Shown piece after piece: positions 17,785-25,835 of a DNA stretch of 32,115 bases (within the stretch, counting starts at the first letter, position 1; the number at the start of each line of letters is the position of its first letter). Position numbers and translations under genes: made by a program. Source of the stretch: an uncultured Lachnospiraceae bacterium (lineage in GTDB: Bacteria; Bacillota; Clostridia; Lachnospirales; Lachnospiraceae); contig CAMOJK010000023.1 in assembly GCA_946616835.1 (NCBI GenBank), positions 1 through 32,115 of the forward strand, read 5' to 3'. The notes beneath the pieces were generated by a model. That model saw nothing but the letters and a program-made list of their open reading frames with translations, had not been told where the DNA came from and did no database searches.

Positions 17785-18807
17785 TCACTCAGGTAAATAC
17801 TCATTGGTAAAGCCAAAGCCTGCAGGTATCTCTTCACTGAGCCCGTTCTCGGATAGCCATGTAAAGAACGCATCCCAACGAGCCTGATCGATATATCCCC
17901 ACTGTGACACCTCTGCCTTGTACTGATCGGCAAGCCAGTTCTGACTTTCCTTTACAAGCTCCGCATCAAGTTCCGGAACCTGTCTGCACAGTATCTCAGC
18001 AGCAGAATCGGGATCAGCTATTGCATACTCGTATCCCTTTGCTACTGCCCTTAAGAAAGCTTTGGCGGTATCAGGATTCTCGCTTAACCAGTTTGTATTT
18101 GAAATAATGACAGGACTGTAGTAATCAAACTCCGGCGTGATGTCCTTAAAATATATCATATTGGTATCGAGTCCTGCCTGCTTGCAGCTTATACCTGCCC
18201 ATGCATAGTAAACCCATATAGCGTCGATATCCTGCTGAAGTGCCGCAGGCTCGTTCTCCACATACTCGGGGATCATATTTACCTTTGAAAAGTCACCGCC
18301 GTCCGCCTCAACGATATTCTGCATCATAGCCTTTTCCACCGGAAGATCCCATGTAGCATAATTCTTTCCCTCTAAACCCTTAGGCGAATCTATACCGTCC
18401 TCCTTTAAGGAAATGATACCCGATGTATTGTGCTGTATCAGTGCAGCAACAGCCTCCACAGGTATTTCTTCTTCTGATGTGAATACAGGTGCGAGATAAT
18501 CCTGAAAATCGATCCCGAACTGGGCCTGACCGGAAGCAACCATTGCAACAGCACCGTCTTCAGGAGGCTGCACAATAGAAACATTAAGTCCCTCCTCCGC
18601 AAAATATCCCTGATCCTGTGCTATGTAAAAACCCGTATGGTTTGTGTTTGGTGTCCAGTCAAGAACAAGGGTAATATCCGTTAATTCTTCAGCCTGCTCT
18701 GTTTCTCCCTGTGCTTCAGGAGCATTCTGAGTGCAGGCAGTCATTGATAAAGCCGTAACAGCGGCTGCACCTAAACCTATAAGTTTCTTTGTGATGTTCT
18801 TTTTCAT
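17785..18807 (-). CDS. Thiamine-precursor-binding lipoprotein (ThiY/NMT1-like)
   Basis: 340 aa. A lipoprotein signal (KKNITKKLIG then a hydrophobic stretch) has the lipobox SMTAC near residue 27. The mature part is an NMT1/THI5-type periplasmic-binding fold: LDWTPNTNHTGFYIAQDQGYF, then VQPPEDGAVAMVASGQAQFG. This group binds HMP or related pyrimidines and delivers them to a ThiX permease. The frame extends 18 codons upstream into the permease gene, but AAGGAG lies 7 bases before the ATG at 18807, so that start is chosen. Located outside the membrane, lipid-anchored. Confidence 0.9.
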   Translation of the reverse strand: MKKNITKKLIGLGAAAVTALSMTACTQNAPEAQGETEQAEELTDITLVLDWTPNTNHTGFYIAQDQGYFAEEGLNVSIVQPPEDGAVAMVASGQAQFGIDFQDYLAPVFTSEEEIPVEAVAALIQHNTSGIISLKEDGIDSPKGLEGKNYATWDLPVEKAMMQNIVEADGGDFSKVNMIPEYVENEPAALQQDIDAIWVYYAWAGISCKQAGLDTNMIYFKDITPEFDYYSPVIISNTNWLSENPDTAKAFLRAVAKGYEYAIADPDSAAEILCRQVPELDAELVKESQNWLADQYKAEVSQWGYIDQARWDAFFTWLSENGLSEEIPAGFGFTNEYLPE

Positions 18808-18847
18808 AGTTTTCTCCTTGTTGTATTTATAATATTTATTTTCTGTC

Positions 18848-19615
18848 CTATCTGTCATCAAGATGATCCCACGGCATGGATCTGTACTGTATGTACTTAA
18901 CCGCTTCCATTAGCAGCAGACTTATAAACGAAACCAGCAGTATAACAGCAAACATCTTGTCATAAGAAAGAGACTTCTTCACCCTTGTCATATACACGCC
19001 AAGACCGGTAAAGCCCCCCAGCCATTCGGCTATTACTGCCCCCACGATGGAATAAGATACCGCAATCTTAAGTCCGGAAAAAAAGTTTCCCATTGCAGAG
19101 GGGAATTTTACATTCCAAAAGATCTGCATTCTTCCGGCTCCCATGGACTTAAGCAGTTTTACCATATCCGGATCCACAGACTGGAAACCTTCCAGCAAAC
19201 CCACTGCCATCGGAAAAAATGACACCAGCACCACAAGTATTACCTTAGGCACTATGCCGTAGGAAAACCAGAGTATGAGCAGCGGTGCAATAGCGACAGG
19301 CGGTATAGTCTGAGTCAGAACCAGTATCGGATATAAGGCACTCTTAACCAGAGGGAATGTATCCATCAGTGCCGCACAACAAAAACCAAGCAGTACTCCG
19401 GCTAACAATCCAAGAAAGGCCTCCAGCAAAGTAACACCTGCATGGTGCATAAGAAGAGGAAACTCACTGACAAGCGCCGCACCCACATCAAGTGGTGAAG
19501 GCAGCATGAATCCCGGCACAAGTCCCAATACACAGACTATCTGCCATATGACAACAAATGCAATGACCGTGCCCAATGGAATCAGTATTTCCTTTGCCTT
19601 ATTCTTTCCATTCAT
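18848..19615 (-). CDS. ABC transporter permease, thiamine-precursor type (ThiX-like)
   Basis: 255 aa with about six membrane helices. The BPD inner-membrane signature is seen as the EAFLGLLAGVLLGF region and the EAA-like loop (VDPDMVKLLKSMGAGRMQIFWNVKFPSA). It belongs to the SsuC/TauC/ThiX group. It lies 24 bp after the thiamine-binding gene and 40 bp before the lipoprotein gene, so it is within the TPP-riboswitch operon. The RBS (GAGGG) is rather far from the ATG. Confidence 0.9.
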   Translation of the reverse strand: MNGKNKAKEILIPLGTVIAFVVIWQIVCVLGLVPGFMLPSPLDVGAALVSEFPLLMHHAGVTLLEAFLGLLAGVLLGFCCAALMDTFPLVKSALYPILVLTQTIPPVAIAPLLILWFSYGIVPKVILVVLVSFFPMAVGLLEGFQSVDPDMVKLLKSMGAGRMQIFWNVKFPSAMGNFFSGLKIAVSYSIVGAVIAEWLGGFTGLGVYMTRVKKSLSYDKMFAVILLVSFISLLLMEAVKYIQYRSMPWDHLDDR

Positions 19616-19639
19616 AAATAATATGAAACCCTCTTATGC

Positions 19640-19942
19640 CTAATGATGCTTTGCGGTCTTCCGTTCAATAGTAAGTTCTTCACCCGCAGGCTTATATGTA
19701 ATCTTTACATAGCTCATCACACTGGGGGCTCCTGCCTCAATAGCAATGTACTGGCAGTGCTTTACGATTTCCATCAGTTCCTCATAGTCACCTTCCATTG
19801 CTGTTTCGCAGGGTCCCACATAATACTCCACTCCGGTACTCTTTATATAATCGATGACCTCGTCCACAATGCGGACGATTTCCTCATCTTCCAGAACTGA
19901 CGGTAATACCTGAATAGCTACATTTGCATTTAGTTTTTTCAT
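19640..19942 (-). CDS. MTH1187-family thiamine-binding protein
   Basis: 100 aa from the ATG at 19942 (AAAGGAG 5 bases upstream; an ATG five codons earlier lacks an RBS). The ferredoxin-like MTH1187/YkoF-type fold is indicated by the N-terminal strand NANVAIQVLPSV, the segment VEYYVGPCETAMEGDYEELMEIV and the C-terminal strand SYVKITYKP. Members bind thiamine and often accompany ThiXYZ transporters. It is first in the operon, directly behind the riboswitch terminator. Whether it acts as a cytosolic carrier or sensor is not established. Confidence 0.85.
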   Translation of the reverse strand: MKKLNANVAIQVLPSVLEDEEIVRIVDEVIDYIKSTGVEYYVGPCETAMEGDYEELMEIVKHCQYIAIEAGAPSVMSYVKITYKPAGEELTIERKTAKHH

Positions 19943-20017
19943 GATTTCTCCTTTCATATCTGCACTTCAACACACTTTTCAGAAAGCGCCTGCTGATGCG
20001 TTGCCGGCTTATCGCAC

Positions 20018-20050
20018 AAAAAAAGCTCTTCCTGCCACATCGGAAGAGCC
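20018..20050 (-). terminator. Expression-platform terminator of the TPP riboswitch
   Basis: On the minus strand GCTCTTCC and GGAAGAGC form an 8-bp stem with a 9-base loop, followed by seven T. Its position about 25 bases after the aptamer and 75 bases before the first gene means thiamine pyrophosphate is expected to promote termination. Confidence 0.88.
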
Positions 20051-20070
20051 CTGACATCATTAATACATAA

Positions 20071-20172
20071 TACTCCCTACGCCGGCATTACCCGGATCAG
20101 GTTCTGGGGTTCTCCCATAGGATTGATGACAAAACAGCCATCTCTCAGCCTAATTCATTAAGCACTCCCGTG
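20071..20172 (-). promoter_or_regulatory. TPP riboswitch (THI element) aptamer
   Basis: On the minus strand the conserved blocks occur in order: GGGAGTGC, a short P3 hairpin (CTTAAT-GA-ATTAGG), GGCTGAGAGATGG, ACCTGATCCGGGTAATGCC and GGCGTAGGGA. These are the standard thi-box elements that bind thiamine pyrophosphate. It lies between a strong promoter and a terminator and controls the thiamine-uptake operon downstream. Confidence 0.96.
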
Positions 20173-20182
20173 ACATCTGCTT

Positions 20183-20211
20183 ATTATAGTTTTCTGTTAC
20201 TTGATTGTCAA
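20183..20211 (-). promoter_or_regulatory. Sigma-A promoter of the thiamine-uptake operon
   Basis: On the minus strand a perfect TTGACA (20206-20211), a 17-base spacer and a perfect TATAAT (20183-20188). Transcription would start near 20176, just at the 5' edge of the riboswitch. Confidence 0.9.
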
Positions 20212-20224
20212 ACAGTTATTTTAT

Positions 20225-20328
20225 TTAGTGCTCTTTTACCATTTCAACAAGCGTCCTTCCTATCTTCATCTTATGATAATCCGGATGTACGTTGTGAATT
20301 CTTTTATTTCTTTATACTCAATATTCAC
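20225..20328 (-). pseudogene. Remnant of a GNAT-family acetyltransferase
   Basis: From a GTG at 20328 the frame reads NIEYKEIKEFTT, like the N-terminus of small clostridial GNAT proteins. In another frame, ending in a TAA at 20225, the DNA reads NVHPDYHKMKIGRTLVEMVKEH, a typical GNAT acetyl-CoA-binding motif A (V-x-P-x-Y ... x-IGxxLV). The two ends are fused with most of the gene deleted and a frame change, and motif A has lost a glycine (MKIG). The remaining stretch from 20329 to 20469 holds nothing I can assign. It ends 14 bp before the thiamine-operon promoter. Confidence 0.5.
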
Positions 20329-20469
20329 ATCACGCATCTATACACCTCATCGTATCTGTCTGCCAGCTCTGCACGGTAACACTGTGACCGTAAACTCCCC
20401 GGATTCTTTTTTGCCCTTTATGTATCCCTAAGCAGTTACTTACATACTATATCACAATTTACTGCTTCT

Positions 20470-21537
20470 TCACTTCGCAGAGACATCACTGGCGTTATCA
20501 AAGTGCCACAGGACAGACTGGTCATACTTGCCGTTATCCAGCTGAGTCCATTCCCCGTCATCATATTCTACATACCACTGACCATCTTCATATTCCATCC
20601 AGCCATAATCACCGAAGTCGGAAGAAATATCTTCATACCAATACTGCCAGAGATTAGGACTCACATCAGTGTTGTACCATACATAACAGTCCGTATCTTT
20701 GTCATAATAGCTCTCATAGGAATAGTCCCAGTAGAGCACCTTATCATAGTCCCCTGAATCAGAAAGAGAATATCCGTCAGCTCCGTTTTTCAAATACAGT
20801 GTGGAACCGAATATATCCGTATTGGACACCGGCTTGGAGGCTGATTCTACGGTTTCCACAGGCGTGTATGTATAATTTTCTCTGTATGCCCGGCTAAGCC
20901 TGAAAAATGTCCCCAAAAAAGACATTGCTGCGAATGAAAGAATAAAAGTTATCGCAGTCATCACCAAAGCTATGCTAAGCCCCTTCCTTTTTGCAGAAGA
21001 AATGCCATAATCCGCAATCTCATGATCAGGCTCATCCAGCACTGCTTCGATGATCATATTAGCACCGCAATTTTCACATGCCATGGTCTGACTGTCATCC
21101 GTCAGATCCCTTACACATGTGGTACCGCAATACTCACATCTTAGCGGAACATTCTCGTATTTCTGATTATGTTTTAAGATAAGAGTCTCATAATGATCAC
21201 CATTTTCATCATAGTAACCCTTTTTATATACAGTACCGGTCTCTATATCAGTCCAGTCTGCCGGGTAAAAAATATATTCATGCTTCCTGCACTTATAGCT
21301 GTTTACATATCCCGAACCGCAGAACCCCCTTGGCTGATTTACTCTTGGTTTCACAAAATGCGTTGTACTTAAATTACGGTGACTCACAGAACTGTGTGAA
21401 CTCGAACTGTGTCCATGATAACTGCTTCTTGACCCGCTTCCGGAACTGCTTCTTGATCGCGAGCGACTGCCGGAGCTCCTATGTGAACTATGTGAACGGC
21501 TGCTGTGTGAACTCGAACTGTGACCTCTCGGCGGCAT
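20470..21537 (-). CDS. Ser/His/Arg-rich zinc-ribbon membrane protein of unknown function
   Basis: 355 aa with four clear parts. Residues 1-55 are low-complexity Ser/His/Arg/Gly. Residues about 70-165 hold cysteine pairs (CRKHEY; CEYCGTTC; CENCGAN) consistent with a zinc ribbon. One transmembrane helix lies near 187-209 (LSIALVMTAITFILSFAAMS). The external C-terminal 140 residues are strikingly rich in Trp, Tyr and Asp (DYGWMEYEDGQWYVEYDDGEW). GGGAGGG precedes the ATG at 6-bp spacing. I do not recognise the family. The topology suggests a cytosolic metal-binding or protein-binding head with an acidic aromatic outer domain. Confidence 0.8.
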   Translation of the reverse strand: MPPRGHSSSSHSSRSHSSHRSSGSRSRSRSSSGSGSRSSYHGHSSSSHSSVSHRNLSTTHFVKPRVNQPRGFCGSGYVNSYKCRKHEYIFYPADWTDIETGTVYKKGYYDENGDHYETLILKHNQKYENVPLRCEYCGTTCVRDLTDDSQTMACENCGANMIIEAVLDEPDHEIADYGISSAKRKGLSIALVMTAITFILSFAAMSFLGTFFRLSRAYRENYTYTPVETVESASKPVSNTDIFGSTLYLKNGADGYSLSDSGDYDKVLYWDYSYESYYDKDTDCYVWYNTDVSPNLWQYWYEDISSDFGDYGWMEYEDGQWYVEYDDGEWTQLDNGKYDQSVLWHFDNASDVSAK

Positions 21538-21560
21538 ATGCTACCCTCCCTCATGTGATT

Positions 21561-21640
21561 AAATAATGTTTCGTGGGGCTTAGCCCCCGCTTCGCCCTCA
21601 TGCGGGTGACGCCTCCGGTACTTTACTCCCGCCACAAGCA
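21561..21640. repeat. GC-rich intergenic inverted repeats
   Basis: In the 183-bp gap upstream of the zinc-ribbon gene, GGGGCTTAGCCCC (5-bp stem) and CCCGC...GCGGG can form adjacent hairpins. The composition is far more GC-rich than the surroundings. No U-tract adjoins them, so a terminator call is not supported. It could be a dispersed intergenic repeat. Confidence 0.35.
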
Positions 21641-21720
21641 AGACAGCGTATGAGAAAGTACTTTCAGCCGTTAATTCATTATATCACTTGCGGAGATACT
21701 TATGAATGGCAGCCGGAACC

Positions 21721-22710
21721 TCACCATACTTCATAGGTCTGTTCCGAAAGCCTGAAATCTACAGAATAGATGCCGTACTCCAGATGATAGTCTCCCTCCG
21801 AAAGCTCACCGAGCAGGCTGCTCTGCATTTTAACCGACAGATATGAATTGTCCACCGCTTCGGCAGTAAGCTGATAATCTGACGGCGTAATATCCACAAA
21901 GCTGCCTCCATCCGATATATACAGTTTGAATACATCCTGCTCTTTGGCAAGTCCGTTGTCATCAATAAGATAAAAACTCAGCGTAGTCTGTTCTTCTTTA
22001 TCCACCTCACCATAAATATTATAAGCCGCATTTTCGTGATCGTATTCGCAAAAGATCATAGTTACGCTTCCCACAGTCTTGGACGCACTGTACTCGCTTT
22101 CATCAACCCCAAGCATTGTATACACATTCGGGCCGATATCCACACATGCATTATTGCTTTCCTTTCTGTCGGTAATATCCCCCCAGGCCTGTACAGAAGT
22201 ATCATAGCTCTGATACAGCCATTTGCTCTCATCCCTATCCCTGAAATCGCAGTATGTCAGCTCCGGTCCGTTCTTAAAATCTATATTGCAGCGTTCGTTC
22301 CCACTGTCAAACATTACAGTATTCAGTGTTATCCTGCTGTCATATGTAAGGCGCACATAACAAAAACCGTTTTTTTCAGTAATTTCAGACTCATCAAACT
22401 CAAAATATCCATAGGGGCAGGCCCCGGAAACGCCGGTACATTCACTGATAAGACCGCTGTCCACTCCACCCTTTCCCAGGCCGGCAAACACAAGAACGAT
22501 AGTTGAAATCCCCTGATCACTGTCCGTACCGACTGCCGTCAATCCGAAAAGATTATCCGTGGGATACTCTTCCCATACAATAGTTTCTGCCCCGGTACCG
22601 GGATACTTTGAGACTGCCTTCTCTGCTGCTGTTTTGCCTGACGAAAAACCACATGCTGTAAGTGACAGGGTTAAAACGATTGGAACTAATATTTTTGCTA
22701 AACTTTTCAT
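21721..22710 (-). CDS. Lipoprotein of unknown function
   Basis: 329 aa. Clear lipoprotein signal: MKSLAKILVPIVLTLSLTAC with the lipobox cysteine at residue 20. The mature protein is acidic, predicted mostly beta, and has no catalytic motif that I recognise. It has scattered cysteines (TGVSGACPYG, NERCNIDF) that could form disulfides. AGGGAG precedes the ATG. It lies between two other exported or membrane proteins on the same strand and may belong with them functionally, but gaps of 130-183 bp argue for separate transcription. Confidence 0.8.
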   Translation of the reverse strand: MKSLAKILVPIVLTLSLTACGFSSGKTAAEKAVSKYPGTGAETIVWEEYPTDNLFGLTAVGTDSDQGISTIVLVFAGLGKGGVDSGLISECTGVSGACPYGYFEFDESEITEKNGFCYVRLTYDSRITLNTVMFDSGNERCNIDFKNGPELTYCDFRDRDESKWLYQSYDTSVQAWGDITDRKESNNACVDIGPNVYTMLGVDESEYSASKTVGSVTMIFCEYDHENAAYNIYGEVDKEEQTTLSFYLIDDNGLAKEQDVFKLYISDGGSFVDITPSDYQLTAEAVDNSYLSVKMQSSLLGELSEGDYHLEYGIYSVDFRLSEQTYEVW

Positions 22711-22840
22711 ACGAGACTCTCTCCCTTTTTTTGCATCGCAAAAAGATTCAGCTTAACGCATTGTTCTCTTTGCCAGATATTTTCTGGCTATGGAAGATAC
22801 GAAAGTAAAGCAGATTTTTATGGAAGTTTTTATTAAAAAA

Positions 22841-24934
22841 TTAAGAGTTATTTTTTTTATTTTTCGATATTATCATATAGCCTGCGACTACAGCTGCAAC
22901 TCCGAGTATAGCCAAAATGATGCTCACAAGACTTATACTATTTCCTGCCTTTTCCTCATCCCCGGCAGGATCCATACTGTTATCGTGATCACTGCCATTA
23001 CCATTTTCATGTTCACCATCACCACTATCATCGGAACTGCCGTCATAAACAGCTCCGTTAACTGACGGCTCACTATCCGAAGCTTTTGACGTCTCATCTG
23101 CTTCATCACCTGACACATTAGCCGCGTCCTGTTCTACCGCATTCCCACTCTCAGGCGCATCTGCTTTCAATGTATCATCTTCAGCATAATCCTTTCCTGT
23201 ATCTCTCATATCAGGCATAGGTATCACAGCCGGTGCGGACACTCCGTTTACCGCAAGCATGTTCTTTAATGTATCTTCAAATTCCCCACGAGTCACCTTT
23301 CCATGTGGATCAAATTTCTGTTCCGCCTTCGTTGATCCCGGTTCACCCTTTCCGCTCATGATATTCCAGGTTACTGCCCAGGTAACTGCTTCCCATGCGT
23401 ACTGATCAATATCGTAATAATCGGTATAATCATCTGTCCTTCCAAAATCAATTGCTCTTTTATAGCTCTTGTATTCAGAATAGCGCATCAGCATAAGTGC
23501 CATGTCCTGTCTTGTCACCCATTCTCCCACACCGAAATCATCCGATGAAACATCCGGATAACCAACACAGATTGAATCCCTTTCTCCCCAGAGCAGCGCA
23601 TCTTCATACCATGCATCTTCTTTGACATCTGAAAACCTTGAGTCAAAGCCGCTTACGGAAGGATTCCCTGCCAGATCATACAGAGTCCATATTACTGTTT
23701 CCCTGGTGACAAAATCTCCGTTTTCTTCTTTATTGGAAGCTTTAGACTCGGAAGCTTTTTCTTCAGAAGTCTTCTCTTTTTCGGCGGACCTGTCCGCCGG
23801 TTCAGCAAATAGGGTAACGGTATCATCAAAGCAAAGGAAATACAGGTCATCATCACCGGTAGATGATTCTCCACCGTAATCAATGGTCCAGGAATGACCG
23901 TTGCACACTGCAGATTCATCCTTTTTTACGCCGTCTGTATATGTCTTTATGAGAAAACGGTTGCTTCCGATATCGAGAGTTGTGAAACTGTTTGTAAAGG
24001 CCTGCAGAAAATGAATTTCGGTGTTTTTTGACAGGTCCAGTGCTTCAATCTGATTGTCAGCACAGTCAAGATAAAACAGCTTGGGATTGTGCGACAAATC
24101 CAGCGAATGTACGCTGTTATAACTGCATATAAGCTTCTGCAACTCAGGATTACCGCTGACATCAACCGATGTGGCACCATTGTAGGCACAGTTGTAATAC
24201 TGCAGCCCCGGGTTATTGCTGACATCTATGCTGCCAAGTCCCGGATTGTTCCAGATATCCAGACGCTTTAGCTTGGGATTATGAGTCACATCCAATGTCG
24301 TGAGATGATTTTGAAAAGCATCCAGATGCGAAAGCCTGGGATTTTTACTTACATCAAGTGCTGTTAGTTCGCAAGTGCCACAGGTCAGGTGTTCCAACAA
24401 CGGATTGTGTGTAACATCCAGAGTTCCCAAGGGATTGGTATTACATTCAAGAAACGCCAGTTTGGGATTATTTGACACATTCAGATATGTGAGATTACAG
24501 TCATAACAGTATACCCATTCGAGCTCCGGGTTTGCTGAAAAATCCAAAGATGTAAATCTGTTGCCCGAACACCATACGCCATGGATATCATTATTTTTGC
24601 TTAAGTCCATTGACTCTATCTCGTTATCTTTGCACCAGAGCCCCTGCAGCGCAGTAAAGTATTCCACTCCCTGCACTGACCTGATTCCCATTCCCTCACA
24701 GTAGATATTGGTAGTGAGACTGATCTCCGTCTCATCCAGTATCCCGTTACCGTCCCTGTCTATATCACTTCCCGCAACAACAGACCTGAATACCGGATCA
24801 GGAAAATTCGCCTCATTGATCTCAACAGCCTGCGCAGCGGAAGCCTTGTCTACATTTCCCATAAAAGCCGTCACTGTCGCCATAACACCCACCAGGCCGG
24901 CGGAAGCTATGCCCATGATTCTTCGAAATTTCAT
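22841..24934 (-). CDS. Secreted leucine-rich-repeat and SLH-domain surface protein
   Basis: 697 aa from the ATG at 24934 (a GTG four codons upstream is the alternative). A signal peptide (about 1-34, cleaved after KASAA) is followed by a calcium-loop-like DIDRDGNGILDETE near 57-70. About ten LRR units of 20-23 residues come next (LDVSNNPxLxxLxCxxN pattern) over about 90-330. An SLH-type region lies at about 435-580 (FSDVKEDAWYEDALLWGERD, then EWVTRQDMALMLMRY and HGKVTRGEFEDTLKNML). A Ser/Asp/Glu-rich spacer and a C-terminal membrane helix with a KNKKN tail (about 665-697) end the protein. It should sit on the cell surface and bind proteins or glycans. No LPxTG motif is seen before the helix. 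Confidence 0.88.
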   Translation of the reverse strand: MKFRRIMGIASAGLVGVMATVTAFMGNVDKASAAQAVEINEANFPDPVFRSVVAGSDIDRDGNGILDETEISLTTNIYCEGMGIRSVQGVEYFTALQGLWCKDNEIESMDLSKNNDIHGVWCSGNRFTSLDFSANPELEWVYCYDCNLTYLNVSNNPKLAFLECNTNPLGTLDVTHNPLLEHLTCGTCELTALDVSKNPRLSHLDAFQNHLTTLDVTHNPKLKRLDIWNNPGLGSIDVSNNPGLQYYNCAYNGATSVDVSGNPELQKLICSYNSVHSLDLSHNPKLFYLDCADNQIEALDLSKNTEIHFLQAFTNSFTTLDIGSNRFLIKTYTDGVKKDESAVCNGHSWTIDYGGESSTGDDDLYFLCFDDTVTLFAEPADRSAEKEKTSEEKASESKASNKEENGDFVTRETVIWTLYDLAGNPSVSGFDSRFSDVKEDAWYEDALLWGERDSICVGYPDVSSDDFGVGEWVTRQDMALMLMRYSEYKSYKRAIDFGRTDDYTDYYDIDQYAWEAVTWAVTWNIMSGKGEPGSTKAEQKFDPHGKVTRGEFEDTLKNMLAVNGVSAPAVIPMPDMRDTGKDYAEDDTLKADAPESGNAVEQDAANVSGDEADETSKASDSEPSVNGAVYDGSSDDSGDGEHENGNGSDHDNSMDPAGDEEKAGNSISLVSIILAILGVAAVVAGYMIISKNKKNNS

Positions 24935-25007
24935 ACTCTCACCCACTATATATATTCTCTGTTCTTAATTTGCTTAAAACTTAATCAGAAAGCGCTCAAA
25001 ATCAAAA

Positions 25008-25418
25008 CTATATTACTGTTCCTTCTAAATGGTCGCACTCGTGCTGAATGGTCTGCGCGATATACCCGGCATATTCCTGTGTATGCGGTCTGAAACTCGC
25101 ATCCATATACTGTACCCGGATTTTCTTATAACGCTTTGTCTTTCTCACCCCATCCAGCGAAAGGCAGCCTTCTTCAGTGTCATAGGGCTGAGCCTTCTGC
25201 AGGATAACAGGATTGACCATCACAACATCCATGCCTCCCATCGAAACGATGATGATACGTTTCTTATATCCTATCATATTCGCTGCCATTCCCACGCAAT
25301 GGTCATGGTTTGCTTTCAGAGTATCCTTGAGATCGGTAATGACCTGCACATCATCCTTAGCTGCCTCCTCAGATTTCTGTCCCAGGAAAAATATGTCCTT
25401 TACTATCAGCTTAACCAT
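25008..25418 (-). CDS. Divergent peptide deformylase
   Basis: 136 aa. Peptide deformylase motifs II and III are intact: EEGCLSL (metal Cys85) and HECDH (126-130, both metal His and the catalytic Glu127). Motif I, normally GxGxAAxQ, reads CVGMAANM (41-48), so the first Gly is Cys and the Gln that orients the substrate is Met. It is also shorter than housekeeping enzymes, ending six residues after the HExxH. The family removes formyl from nascent peptides; this copy may be a secondary paralogue with altered substrate. The start overlaps the previous gene's stop by 8 bp (ATGGTTAA) with AGGAGA upstream, so the pair is translationally coupled. Confidence 0.85.
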   Translation of the reverse strand: MVKLIVKDIFFLGQKSEEAAKDDVQVITDLKDTLKANHDHCVGMAANMIGYKKRIIIVSMGGMDVVMVNPVILQKAQPYDTEEGCLSLDGVRKTKRYKKIRVQYMDASFRPHTQEYAGYIAQTIQHECDHLEGTVI

Positions 25419-25809
25419 TCAGTATCTCTCCTATCGCCCTCTGAAAATCCCAGAAATGCTTGGGGAAATTCGCTGAGCCTTCTGCCTTTATCACTGTTCC
25501 GTCATTTACTGTTGCTTCAAATGAAAACATCTCGCCATCCTTGACATGTTTCGGATGAGCTCCATGAAATCCGTTCCAGCCAAAGACATTGCATTCATTC
25601 AATAAGTCCAGCATTTCTTCCACAGAACAGGAGCCGCTCCGTTCAAGCCGCCGGCCATCTTTGTCTTTCCCATAACACCTCTGATACTCAAATACTTCCG
25701 CCACATCATCCCCCAGAATGATCTCATAATCACGGATGCCCCGCATCCCGCTGATATGCCAGGCGATCTTTTCAAATGATTCTAATTTTTGTTTCTGAAA
25801 TAACTTCAT
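25411..25809 (-). CDS. Conserved hypothetical protein coupled to the deformylase
   Basis: 132 aa, soluble, no signal peptide or known motif. It has a mixed alpha/beta look with LDLLNECNVFGWNGFHGAHP near the middle, resembling an uncharacterised clostridial family. GGGGGA precedes the ATG. Its 3' end overlaps the deformylase start, so the two are produced together. Function unknown. Confidence 0.7.
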   Translation of the reverse strand: MKLFQKQKLESFEKIAWHISGMRGIRDYEIILGDDVAEVFEYQRCYGKDKDGRRLERSGSCSVEEMLDLLNECNVFGWNGFHGAHPKHVKDGEMFSFEATVNDGTVIKAEGSANFPKHFWDFQRAIGEILNG

Positions 25810-25835
25810 GCATCCCCCATCTTAACTGCAGCACA

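Noticed and set aside
22770-22790. GCCAGA/TCTGGC hairpin upstream of the lipoprotein gene considered as a terminator
   Set aside because: Only 6 bp and no U-tract on either strand.
22841-22960. LPxTG sortase signal at the C-terminus of the LRR-SLH protein
   Set aside because: No LPxTG-like pentapeptide precedes the helix; the sequence before it is acidic and ends in AGNS.
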